From NCBI GenBank assembly GCA_046582185.1, contig JAYGEX010000038.1:33654-97653 (forward strand): 64,000 nt of DNA, in the 5' to 3' direction. Positions 18,374 to 26,730 of the stretch are shown piece after piece. The notes beneath the pieces are model-generated. The model searched no databases, was not told where the DNA came from, and saw nothing but the letters and a program-made list of their open reading frames with translations. This stretch comes from GCA-002726655 sp046582185. GTDB lineage: Bacteria > Pseudomonadota > Gammaproteobacteria > Pseudomonadales > Azotimanducaceae. How positions within the stretch are numbered: the first letter of the stretch is position 1; the number at the start of each line of letters is the position of its first letter. The position numbers and the translations under genes are program-made.

Positions 18374-19195
18374 TCAAGAGACCCCTTCCTGTTTGGCGAG
18401 AAACCCCTGGAGAACCCTGTTGAAGGCATCGGGATCTTCAAGACTCGGCAAATGAGCGGTTCCCCTCAACTGTACAAACTCTGCATTTGGAAATTTATGG
18501 GCAGCATATTTGCTACGCTGTTGAATGTGAAGAAAATTCAACTCACCTGACACCACGAGGACGTGCAAGCTAATTTCGGACAATCTCTCGTATGCTGGTA
18601 GCGGTTCAACTTGCCGAGACAATTCAGGCATGCGCAGTGCAATGCCATTCATGTCCAGAAACAATTCCCTAATGCGCCCCTTTACTCGATGAGCACGGCT
18701 ATCGGGACCGTCGAGCCAGAGAATCGCTTCCAGCTCATCAACGCGATCAAGATCGCCATCCTCATCCGCCTCATCCAGTGCGTCAATGCGCGCTTGAATA
18801 TCTGGTGCAAGGTCATCAAACGAGGGCGCACCACTAATAGCGGTAGAGACAAGTACCAGAGCCGCCACTCTATCCATATACACAAGCGCAAAATCAATTG
18901 CCAAACGTCCACCCTGGGAACAAGCGACTAATGTCGCGCGCAAAATGTTGAGCTCATCCAACACCCTAAGGAGATCTTCAACATTACTGTATCGCTCGTC
19001 CGGCGATGTCGTTTCACCAAAGCCGCGCATATCATATGAAACGACATAGTAATGATCAGAAAAGTGATTCAACTGATTAGCCCACATTCGGCGATCACTA
19101 ACACCAGCGTCCAAAAACACCAGGGTCGAACCAAGACCTGCCTGTTCACCCTTAAGCTGCGCGGCACCAATTTTAATTACAAAATTCCGGGACAA
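18374..19195 (-). CDS. Alpha/beta-hydrolase
   Basis: 273 residues with the alpha/beta-hydrolase fold. The oxyanion strand is LVFLDAGVSD, followed by DMRGFGET, the nucleophile elbow ACSQGG (Ser93) and the catalytic histidine in RGTAHLPSLEDPDAF. The acid is probably the Glu or Asp near VVSGELNFL. No signal peptide. It lies 34 bases downstream of the LanC-like gene and is probably cotranscribed. Substrate unknown. Confidence 0.88.
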   Translation of the reverse strand: MSRNFVIKIGAAQLKGEQAGLGSTLVFLDAGVSDRRMWANQLNHFSDHYYVVSYDMRGFGETTSPDERYSNVEDLLRVLDELNILRATLVACSQGGRLAIDFALVYMDRVAALVLVSTAISGAPSFDDLAPDIQARIDALDEADEDGDLDRVDELEAILWLDGPDSRAHRVKGRIRELFLDMNGIALRMPELSRQVEPLPAYERLSEISLHVLVVSGELNFLHIQQRSKYAAHKFPNAEFVQLRGTAHLPSLEDPDAFNRVLQGFLAKQEGVS

Positions 19196-19229
19196 TCAGC
19201 TTACTCCGTGAAATAAACGGGTGGATGGA

Positions 19230-20537
19230 TTAGTAGGTGAAGGGAGTTTCCGGCATGATCAGTTTGCTTGGTTTGCCGTCTACAACGGTTGCAAGGTGGA
19301 GTAGAAAGCTTCCAATTCCGGCGGCGCCTTGCATATAACCAGTTTGTTGTTCGAGGAATTCAGGGCGATTTCGGTGTTCGGCCATCTGCCAGCTTAAACC
19401 ACTTGATTGATCAGCATTGCCAACGACCACGGCTGCAGTACGCTTGGCATAGTCTAAATAATCTGAATCGCCACTGGCCTGATAAAGAAATAAGGCGTAG
19501 TCCCCTATCCCTGCATCGCCACAGCACTGGCCATGGTTCTGCCATAATCCACCGGAACGCTCTTCCGGTGCACCAGTACTCCTGAGGCCTGCGAAATTGC
19601 CATTAATCCATTCCATATATGTCTCATCACTTGTGATCTGATTGAGCAGATACATAAAGCGGCCGGTCCCGGCAGGTCCGTGACAAATACCAAGATAGAA
19701 GGTTCTCGCTGGCTGTTGTTCTTCAGTGTGACAAACCAGAAAGCCCTCTGACTGATCCACCGTTCGGGTTTTCACATATTCAGCTGCCGAGATTGCAGCG
19801 TCCAGATATTCCTGTTTGTTGGTTTCCCGGTAAAGATCAGCCAGGTAATATCCAACGCCTGCACCACCGTGAGCAAAATTTGGCGCGGTAAACGGAAATG
19901 CCATATCCACCATCATGAACCAGCGCATACCATCATCAGTCATTTCGCCAACTTCCAACAATCGGTCAGCAGTCTTGATTGCCAGATCCAGGTCATCTAT
20001 CAACCCTTGCCGATAAGCATAGAGATAAATAATGCCACTACCTACAGCACCAACGGTAAGGTCAATCATTTCACGCTCGCCGGTAATGCCAGTAATGTCT
20101 GAAAAAGGAATAGGCTCAACCCAGGATATACCATTGCCAATTTCAGTTGATTGCGCCGTCAGCTTATTCAGAGACAATATCGCGCCATCTTTAAATCGTT
20201 GTAAATTTGAGACCTTATACAACTCGTTCAACACATAGGTATACCCAGGCCAGCCACTATAAAAGCCCGAAGTCTGAAACGAACCATCGGCTGCCTTTTC
20301 ATTGACGAAGGCCAGCAGCTCGTCACCGCTGGTAATGGCTGTATCCAAATAGGCCTGCTCGCCCGTTGAAAGATAGAGCTCAATGTAAAATACGAGGATG
20401 CCGGCGCTACCATGATAAAGAGAATGCGTCGGCTTGCCGCCCGGCACGCGATTCCACGTGGGACCCGAGGGGGTATCAACGCGATTAGCATCAAGAAAGG
20501 TATCAATTTCCTTCGCCTCAGCTAGGTACTTGTTCAT
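19230..20537 (-). CDS. LanC-like protein (lanthionine synthetase C family)
   Basis: 435 residues, an all-alpha toroid with seven GxxG-type repeats: HGSAGI, SGWPGY, VGAVGS, AHGGAG, CHGPAG, CCGDAG and QGAAGI. Zinc ligands at the family positions are Cys285 (GICHG) and Cys338-Cys339 (QCCG), and the putative catalytic His223 (AHGGAG) is kept. Classical LanC and LANCL proteins have Cys-His-Gly in repeat six; Cys-Cys-Gly is known from ProcM-type LanM enzymes. There is no lanthipeptide precursor or dehydratase gene in the window, so a LANCL-like role (thioether addition, for example glutathione) or sugar-epimerase-like role is equally possible. It sits between the phosphomannomutase pseudogene (51 bases upstream) and a hydrolase. 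Confidence 0.85.
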   Translation of the reverse strand: MNKYLAEAKEIDTFLDANRVDTPSGPTWNRVPGGKPTHSLYHGSAGILVFYIELYLSTGEQAYLDTAITSGDELLAFVNEKAADGSFQTSGFYSGWPGYTYVLNELYKVSNLQRFKDGAILSLNKLTAQSTEIGNGISWVEPIPFSDITGITGEREMIDLTVGAVGSGIIYLYAYRQGLIDDLDLAIKTADRLLEVGEMTDDGMRWFMMVDMAFPFTAPNFAHGGAGVGYYLADLYRETNKQEYLDAAISAAEYVKTRTVDQSEGFLVCHTEEQQPARTFYLGICHGPAGTGRFMYLLNQITSDETYMEWINGNFAGLRSTGAPEERSGGLWQNHGQCCGDAGIGDYALFLYQASGDSDYLDYAKRTAAVVVGNADQSSGLSWQMAEHRNRPEFLEQQTGYMQGAAGIGSFLLHLATVVDGKPSKLIMPETPFTY

Positions 20538-20588
20538 CGGTAACGCTCAGTGTTGTTAAAACCAGCACTGATTAAACCACGATAGACC

Positions 20589-22004
20589 TTACTGAATCTT
20601 TAGCTTGTCATGCCAATCAGAGTGATCGGTTTTGTATGCTTCAAGTTTGTAGAGTAGTTCTGCGCCTTCATTGAGGAGTGTGTCCACGCGCCCTCGAGAC
20701 TCTAAATTGAGCCGAACCACATCTTCAGTTTTCGAACGGCACAAGCTAAAGCGCCAGCTCCCAGGCATTTCAAAGCTGAGCCCGTCAAAATGGTCGACAG
20801 AAACAGCACGGGGTTCGTATTCATTAAGTATCTGCTCAAATGCCCGATCAACTTCATTAATCGACAAGTTAATCTCCGGAGTGCAACAAAACGCTCGCCT
20901 CCTCTCCCGAACCAGATCGCCAATATTGGTGCCGGAGTGATTCACAAGTTCAACTACTTTGAGCTATGCAAACATGCCTGAATCACAGCCAAAAAGATCT
21001 CCAAAATAGTTGTGTGACGATAACTCAACGCCATACACAGCCTTATGCTCTCGCATCTTCTGTTTCATGAAGGCATGCCCCGTCGCCGAGGGCACTGGAA
21101 TTCCACCATGTCTTTGAATGACATCAATCGTATTCCATCGAAGCTTGGTATCGAAGGCGATACTTGCACCAGAATTTCGAATCAGAAAATGTTCTGCCAG
21201 CAAACCAACGACATAGTAAGTGGGTACCAGGTTGCCATCGCCATCAAAGAAAACACAGCGGTCACAATCGCCGTCCCAGGCGACGCCAATCGCGAAATTG
21301 CCGTCCTCCATAAACCTCTTCATCTGGGCAGCAAGCCTTGGCGGTACTGGATCCGCTCCTTCGCTGGGAATCGGCCCCGGCTCCTTGCGAAACCAGGTGA
21401 AGGGTAATGCAAACTGCGTAGCCAAGGTCCCGGCTAATGTGGCAGCTGTGCCGTTAAGCCCATTCAGAGCAATATGCTCGGACTGCAAATCTGCTGAAGA
21501 GAATTTTGATTTCAGGTAATCGATGTATAAAGGGCGGATGTCCTTCACTGTCAAGGAACCAATGCGAGATAAATTGCGATGATTATCGAGCATTTTGGCC
21601 ATCACTTCGGATAAGCCCGTCTCAAAGGTTACCGCTCGGCCATTTTTAAGCACACACTTAAGGCCGTTGTATTGCGCCGGATTGTGACTCGCGGTGACTA
21701 CAATTGCGGCGCTATATTCCGGCAGGGTTGACGCAAAATAAGCAAGCTCGGTGGTACAAAGCCCAAGATCCACCACTTGGATTCCGGACTCCCTCAAACC
21801 TTCGTTCAAGGCTTCTTGCAGGAGGACACTGGACTCCCTCATATCCCGTCCAGTTACGATGGCGCCGCTGATTCGAAAGTGAGAAACAAAGGCATGGGCG
21901 AAGGCCGTGGCAAAAGAAGTATCGATTTCATCTGGATTGATGCCACGGACATCACCCAGTCGAAATGCACTAAGGCGCCTATCCATCAGTATCAATTTCG
22001 GCAA
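20589..22004 (-). pseudogene. manB: Phosphomannomutase/phosphoglucomutase interrupted by one amber codon
   Basis: The frame is open over 472 codons apart from a single TAG at 20966-20964. The upstream part has the catalytic serine loop TASHNPAQYNG (Ser106), the metal site WDGDCDR and the sugar loop GVELSSHNYF. After the stop, reading resumes at once in the same frame with LKVVELVNHSGTNIGDLV and ends with the phosphate-binding stretch SKTEDVVRLNLESRG. Aligned from memory with E. coli ManB/CpsG (CDSGMIPWLLV), the TAG falls where the family has Trp, so TGG to TAG is the simplest explanation. If functional it would make mannose-1-phosphate or glucose-1-phosphate for surface polysaccharide. Either a recent pseudogene, a sequencing error, or two fragments; readthrough is less likely. 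Confidence 0.8.
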
Positions 22005-22162
22005 TCATTACGCTTGGCACTATTAACTCATTCTGCATTACTTTGACTTTATAATAGCCTCAAATGACCAGTAGTTGATTACCGCCCAGCGGCTTGGAAT
22101 TAAGTGTACCTGGCCCCCTAAAGGCACTGTATAATCGCGCCTCTTTCCCGAGCGGCCAAACC

Positions 22163-23059
22163 ATGTTATTCAAAAATGCTTACCTTTATCGCATTACCAG
22201 CGACTTCGAATATTCATCGGAAGAACTTGAGCAGGAATTAGAGAAGTGCCTGTTCAAACCCTGTTCAGGCATCCGGCCGTCGAGCTTTGGCTGGATTTCA
22301 CCCTTGGGAGATGCGAACGGACCGCTTACCCATGAAGTCGCAGGATGTACTTTGCTCTGCGCTAAAAGGGAAGACAAAATTGTGCCCCCTAGTGCGCTGG
22401 CCGACGTATTGGCAGAGAAGATTGAGCGCATAGAGGAACTTGAAGGGCGAAAGATTCGCTCTAAGGAAAAGCTGCGGCTCAAGGATGACGCACTGGCAGA
22501 ATTATTGCCTCGCGCCCTGCCTCGCTCGAAACAGATACAAGGTTATATAAGCCCTGCCGACAATCTACTCGTGGTCGGAACATCATCGGTGCAGGAAGCA
22601 GAACTATTCATCAACTGCCTAAGGGAATCTCTGGGATCATTCGCAGTTGTCCCGCCACAAGTTAAGTCCAAACCCACCGAAGTATTTACCCACTGGATCA
22701 ATACCCGAAAGCTACCTGATCATTTTGAGCTTGGTGACGCATGTGATCTGGTTGATCTGGAGGATGGTGGCACTGTGACCTGCCGTAAGCAGGATCTCGG
22801 CAGCCAGGAAATTCGCAGTCACATTGATGCGGGCAAGATATGCACGCGCATTGCACTACGCTGGCACGGCGACATGAGATTCACGGTAGATAATGATGTG
22901 GCACTTAAACAGATCAAAGTTGAATCCAGCGATGATTCCGGAGAATACGAGGACGACCCAATAGCCCTTCTGGATGCCGCATTCGTGAACATGACTCTGG
23001 AATTTGGGCGACTTCTGCCAGCCTTGTTTAGCGCCCTGGGCGGTGAAACCAAGGGCTGA
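22163..23059 (+). CDS. rdgC: Recombination-associated protein RdgC
   Basis: 298-residue RdgC, a ring-shaped non-specific DNA-binding protein that limits RecA filament formation. The start MLFKNAYLYRI at 22163 is the classic RdgC N-terminus; an earlier in-frame start has no homology. Family stretches include WISPLGDANGPLTHEV, LLCAKREDKIVPPSALADVL and ELGDACDLVDLEDGGTVTCRKQ. Length is standard. It is convergent with the SYLF gene, with a 44-base gap. Confidence 0.95.
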   Translation: MLFKNAYLYRITSDFEYSSEELEQELEKCLFKPCSGIRPSSFGWISPLGDANGPLTHEVAGCTLLCAKREDKIVPPSALADVLAEKIERIEELEGRKIRSKEKLRLKDDALAELLPRALPRSKQIQGYISPADNLLVVGTSSVQEAELFINCLRESLGSFAVVPPQVKSKPTEVFTHWINTRKLPDHFELGDACDLVDLEDGGTVTCRKQDLGSQEIRSHIDAGKICTRIALRWHGDMRFTVDNDVALKQIKVESSDDSGEYEDDPIALLDAAFVNMTLEFGRLLPALFSALGGETKG

Positions 23060-23103
23060 CACAAGCTCTAATAGCGGCAATATAATAGTCGCTAACGCGA
23101 AAT

Positions 23104-23673
23104 TTAAGTGGCAGGTTCGTTCGGCCTATATTTAAACTTCTGCCCTCCAATCGCGGCCTCATACATCAAACCTCCAATTGTGTGGGTAAAGATTGCCATC
23201 CCCTTGCTATAACCTGTCTCTACTTGTATGGCAGTAGCAGGACCCGCGCTGGCGTTAAAAGTAGAGCCTGTTGTTCCTATCCGGGCCTGTGCACCCGCTG
23301 TAATTGCGACAGCAGAAGCAGATAGATCAAACTCAAAGCGGCCGGTTGTGAACTCTTCAAAAGCTCTCTCATCTTCAAGAAAGATGATCTCGCTGAATGC
23401 CTGCCCGCCAATTTGAAAGCCAAAGGACACCTTTGCCAGCGATACCCTGCCAGTCACCTTGTGTTTTTTATATACCTTGCCTTTGCCGAACGCGCCACCA
23501 ACGCCGAATGCTGCCTTACCCACGGTGGGAAAAACGACATAGCCATAGGAGCCTTTGAAATAGGGCGTGAGCGCCATATTCGATTCAAATATTAAAAGCG
23601 TACCCTCGTATTTATCCGCCATAACCGAGCTTGAAATCGAGACCGAAACTATCAACAGTAAAAAACGAAGCAT
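23104..23673 (-). CDS. SYLF (YSC84-like) domain protein with signal peptide
   Basis: 189 residues. A signal peptide (FLLLIVSVSISSSVMA) precedes a SYLF/YSC84 lipid-binding domain: GYVVFPTVGKAAFGVGGAFGKG, VSFGFQIGGQAFSEIIFL and SGPATAIQVETGY. Bacterial members are periplasmic or outer-membrane-associated and of uncertain role. The start is ATG at 23673, with GGGA six bases upstream. It lies 16 bases after the GST-like gene, so it may be the last gene of that operon. Confidence 0.88.
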   Translation of the reverse strand: MLRFLLLIVSVSISSSVMADKYEGTLLIFESNMALTPYFKGSYGYVVFPTVGKAAFGVGGAFGKGKVYKKHKVTGRVSLAKVSFGFQIGGQAFSEIIFLEDERAFEEFTTGRFEFDLSASAVAITAGAQARIGTTGSTFNASAGPATAIQVETGYSKGMAIFTHTIGGLMYEAAIGGQKFKYRPNEPAT

Positions 23674-23689
23674 TATTTTTCCCAAAATA

Positions 23690-24661
23690 TTATCCAAAAC
23701 ATTTTTCTAATTTAACTTTATTCAGCCATTCGGACACGACTACTTTGTCCTTTGTTTCTTGTAGCTGCGCTATCTTGTCAACAATCATCAGTCGCGATTT
23801 TTCCGGATACGGACGACAGAGGTAACTCACCTCTTCTCCATATATATCCACATGAAAAGCTTTAGCACCCACGCCATGGGCATTTGAGTTGCCCAGTATA
23901 TAGGGCGCATAGGTAGACTGCATTTCATTGAGCACAAATTGGACGAATGGAGTAGGATCAGCAAAGGGGCTAAGCTCTCCACAACCATCCCAATCATCAG
24001 CTGTCTTGTCTACCCATTCCAGTACGCGGGTGTATTTGGCGATTGCCCGCTTTGGCGTTGGATCCATGTTGGTGTGCGCTCTCAAACTACCCAACACAAC
24101 ACAATCAACAGCCGTTGGTCTATCCCCCAGGAGATACCGCGACGCCTGCAATTGGGACTCCATGGCATCCATGATTCTTAAGTATTCCGCTTCCGCCCGC
24201 TCTTGCTGGTTAAGGCTGTCGGTACCGGTAGCTCTACATGCCCGGGGTCCCCAGTTTCTAATCCTGGCTGCTGCCTCCGCATCCCCGCCGCTCATTTTTT
24301 CCGATGCAAAGATTGCGCTTTCTTCGTAGTGCCATCGATAGTGGACCATGGTCCGTGCTACCCATTCATCAAAATAGTCTTCGACGATTTGAGTCAATAT
24401 GCCCAGGGGACCGTCAGGAAAGAGTTCGCGTCCGGCAAACCTGCCATCGAGCATCTGCAATAGTGGTGTGGTATCACCAATCATCCAGTTCTCCGGGGTC
24501 AACAATATCGGTACCTGATGGGTGCCGGATCGATGCTCTATCTCTTGCGAATTGTTGGCATCTTTGCGCTTCATCTCAAAATCCGCACCATAAAAAATCA
24601 TTGCAGCTTCAAGCTTACGAGTGAAATAGGAGAGCTCGCCTCCATATATGGTATAAGTCAT
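23690..24661 (-). CDS. Glutathione S-transferase-like protein
   Basis: 323 residues. The N-terminal thioredoxin-like domain begins YTIYGGELSYFTRKLEAAMIF and contains the cis-Pro/Ser-type glutathione-binding region HQVPILLTPENWMIGDTTPLLQMLD. A helical C-terminal domain carries LLGDRPTAVDCVVLGSLRAH. It is about 100 residues longer than a typical GST, the extra length being at the C-terminus (SNAHGVGAKAFHVDIYG). Its start overlaps the FAH-gene stop by four bases, which suggests a shared pathway, perhaps glutathione-dependent isomerisation of an aromatic ring-cleavage product. Confidence 0.82.
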   Translation of the reverse strand: MTYTIYGGELSYFTRKLEAAMIFYGADFEMKRKDANNSQEIEHRSGTHQVPILLTPENWMIGDTTPLLQMLDGRFAGRELFPDGPLGILTQIVEDYFDEWVARTMVHYRWHYEESAIFASEKMSGGDAEAAARIRNWGPRACRATGTDSLNQQERAEAEYLRIMDAMESQLQASRYLLGDRPTAVDCVVLGSLRAHTNMDPTPKRAIAKYTRVLEWVDKTADDWDGCGELSPFADPTPFVQFVLNEMQSTYAPYILGNSNAHGVGAKAFHVDIYGEEVSYLCRPYPEKSRLMIVDKIAQLQETKDKVVVSEWLNKVKLEKCFG

Positions 24662-25353
24662 TTTGAATTCCCAATACGAATATTCAGTGCGCCAACCTTC
24701 TCTATCTGTGCTTCAACAGTGTCACCCGATTGAATGGGACCAACGCCGGCTGGCGTACCGGTATAAATTAAATCACCAGGCTGAAGGACAAAAAGCTCCG
24801 ATAGCTTCGAAATTACTTCCGGAACTTTCCAGATCATCTGATTAACGTCGCCATGCTGTTTTTCAGCACCATTGACAGACAAGAAAATAGACCCTGAATT
24901 AATTTCGCCGCAGACTATTAGCGGAACAATCGCCGAACAAGGCGCCGCATGTTTAAAGGTCTTACCTGCCTCCCATGGGCGACTCTTTTCTTTTGCCTGT
25001 GCTTGCAGGTCGCGCCGTGTCATATCTATTCCTACTGCATATCCGAAGACCATGCTCATGGCATCGGCCTCTGAAATATGCTCACCACCCAGGCCAAGTG
25101 CAACGACCAATTCTACTTCGTGATGCACATCGCTGCTTTGCGACGGGAACTGCATTTCCTCATCATTTTGAAGAATCGCATAGGCCGGCTTCATAAAAAA
25201 GAAAGGTGCTTCCCGACTCGGATCATGCCCCATTTCGATTGCGTGCTCGGCATAATTTCTGCCGACGCAATAAATTTGACCCACCGGGAAGCGCTTGTCA
25301 TTACCGACAACAGGCAGGGTGACACGCTTTACACCTTCAATCACCAGGGTCAT
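24658..25353 (-). CDS. Fumarylacetoacetate hydrolase family protein
   Basis: 231-residue FAH-fold enzyme (acylpyruvate hydrolase or decarboxylase type). Substrate and metal motifs are YCVGRNYAEHAIEMG, PFFFMKPAYAIL, DVHHEVELVVALG with metal-binding Glu residues, GYAVGIDMTRRDLQ and PGDLIYTGTPAGVGPIQ. The start at 25353 overlaps the upstream MFS gene stop (ATGA); an ATG four codons earlier is possible. With the GST-like gene it resembles maleylpyruvate/fumarylpyruvate-type catabolism, but no ring-cleavage dioxygenase is nearby. Confidence 0.9.
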   Translation of the reverse strand: MTLVIEGVKRVTLPVVGNDKRFPVGQIYCVGRNYAEHAIEMGHDPSREAPFFFMKPAYAILQNDEEMQFPSQSSDVHHEVELVVALGLGGEHISEADAMSMVFGYAVGIDMTRRDLQAQAKEKSRPWEAGKTFKHAAPCSAIVPLIVCGEINSGSIFLSVNGAEKQHGDVNQMIWKVPEVISKLSELFVLQPGDLIYTGTPAGVGPIQSGDTVEAQIEKVGALNIRIGNSK

Positions 25354-26537
25354 GCAGTACTCCAATTTTCATGGGAGATTCGATTCCTGGAGATAAACAA
25401 CACCACCGCCAACATAACCAGCCACGGCAAGCTCAGGCCAACTAGCCAGCTCCAGCCAAATCGCATAAGAATGTAGCCCGAGGAAAGCGCAGCGGTTGCT
25501 TGCATTGAAAATATAATAAAGTCATTAAGCGCCTGGACCTTGAAGCGTTCTGAATTACGATAGGTCAGGGTGAGCAAGGTAGTGCCACCCAGAAAAAGAA
25601 AATTCCAGCCAACACCCAGAAGCACAAGCGCCCACCAATAATGCATCAACGCTCGATCAAGATAGGCGACAAGAAGACAGGCTGCCAACAAGGCAAGCCC
25701 GGCTATAATGATCTTGATAGGGCCAAACCGATCGACCAGGAAACCACTAAACAGTGATGGCAGGAACATGGCGATGATATGGCTTTGTATGACCCAGGCT
25801 GTATCTTCAAGATTGAAGTGGTCAATTGTGTGCATGCTTACCGGGGTGGCTGTCATCAACAAACTCATCACACACCAGGCAGCAACTGCAGAGCATATTG
25901 CCAGGATAAACATGGGATTCCTAACAATCGTGATAAGCGCTCGCTGCTGCTCATCACTATCGTCCTCGTTTGTTTCCATATTCCTGTAGAAAGATAACAG
26001 CACCAACGCGATGACCATAAAGCCACTCAAACCTAGAAACGAACCAGCGAATTCGGCCATTTCCGATACTTCCCTAAAACGTTGTGCCGCCTCTGGCCCC
26101 ATTAATGCGGCAGCAACGCCAGCCAGCATAAGAATGGACAGAGACTTGCCAACCTTATCGCCGGGCACAGATTCCGCAACAGCGAACCGGTATTGCTGGA
26201 CGAAAGCGTTGTGACTACCTACAAGATAGGTTGACAGGCAGAACAAGGAAAAGTTTTCCACACCAATAGCGTAAGCACCAATAAAACCTGCCAGACACGC
26301 GTAGCTTGCACCGAACATGAAGCCGGCCTTCCTGCCAAATTTACCCATGAACAGAGCCGCCGGAATTGTTGTGGTGGCTGTGCCAATGATCATAAAGGCG
26401 ATGGGCAAGGTGGCGAGGCCAGGGGAAGGCGCTATAGCAGCACCTACAATGCCTCCCAACAAGACAACTATAGGAGCACCGGTCTGGGTGAAGGCGGCGG
26501 CTATTGTCAGAATTCTTAAGGTTCTGTATTGGGACAT
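25350..26537 (-). CDS. MFS transporter
   Basis: 395-residue major facilitator with about twelve membrane helices. The loop between helices 2 and 3 reads GKFGRKAGFMFG, the MFS signature, and a related stretch DRFGPIKI lies in the second half. It is probably the first gene of the minus-strand MFS-FAH-GST-SYLF operon, overlapping FAH by four bases. The substrate may be an organic acid or aromatic acid by context only. Confidence 0.9.
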   Translation of the reverse strand: MSQYRTLRILTIAAAFTQTGAPIVVLLGGIVGAAIAPSPGLATLPIAFMIIGTATTTIPAALFMGKFGRKAGFMFGASYACLAGFIGAYAIGVENFSLFCLSTYLVGSHNAFVQQYRFAVAESVPGDKVGKSLSILMLAGVAAALMGPEAAQRFREVSEMAEFAGSFLGLSGFMVIALVLLSFYRNMETNEDDSDEQQRALITIVRNPMFILAICSAVAAWCVMSLLMTATPVSMHTIDHFNLEDTAWVIQSHIIAMFLPSLFSGFLVDRFGPIKIIIAGLALLAACLLVAYLDRALMHYWWALVLLGVGWNFLFLGGTTLLTLTYRNSERFKVQALNDFIIFSMQATAALSSGYILMRFGWSWLVGLSLPWLVMLAVVLFISRNRISHENWSTA

Positions 26538-26670
26538 ATATTGGTTAAACTACCGACTGCAAATTGTGGATATCATACATTAGCGATGCCCAGAAGACAG
26601 CTAACCACAGCTACCAAATGGCCACTTAACTAAATTTGGTTTGCCGCTTGAAGGAATCTCCTTTAGCGAA

Positions 26671-26718
26671 CCTTGATCTAAGGTAAGTTTCTTGCAGAGT
26701 CCGCATGTTCGATCAAGG
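26671..26718. repeat. Small dispersed repeat, copy C1
   Basis: 48 bases bounded by the perfect inverted pair CCTTGATC/GATCAAGG and containing CAGAGTCCGCAT. It aligns to 35842..35888 with about 36 of 48 columns identical, and more weakly to 36105..36134. It lies just beyond the 3' end of the ABC transporter gene. Nothing else is recognised in the 193-base gap, apart from a short AAGGA/TCCTT hairpin at 26651-26663. Confidence 0.55.
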
Positions 26719-26730
26719 CTCACTCACCGA

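Noticed and set aside
19230..20537. A lanthipeptide biosynthesis cluster
   Set aside because: No dehydratase, precursor peptide, protease or dedicated exporter is adjacent; the ABC pair at 26.7-30.4 kb is too far away and has no peptidase domain.
14926..21000. Reassignment of TAG to an amino acid, suggested by in-frame TAGs in manB and the outer-membrane gene
   Set aside because: TAG is used as the real terminator of several intact genes here (for example the esterase, CYP153, the ThDP enzyme and the CoA-transferase), so code change is unlikely; mutation or consensus error is simpler.
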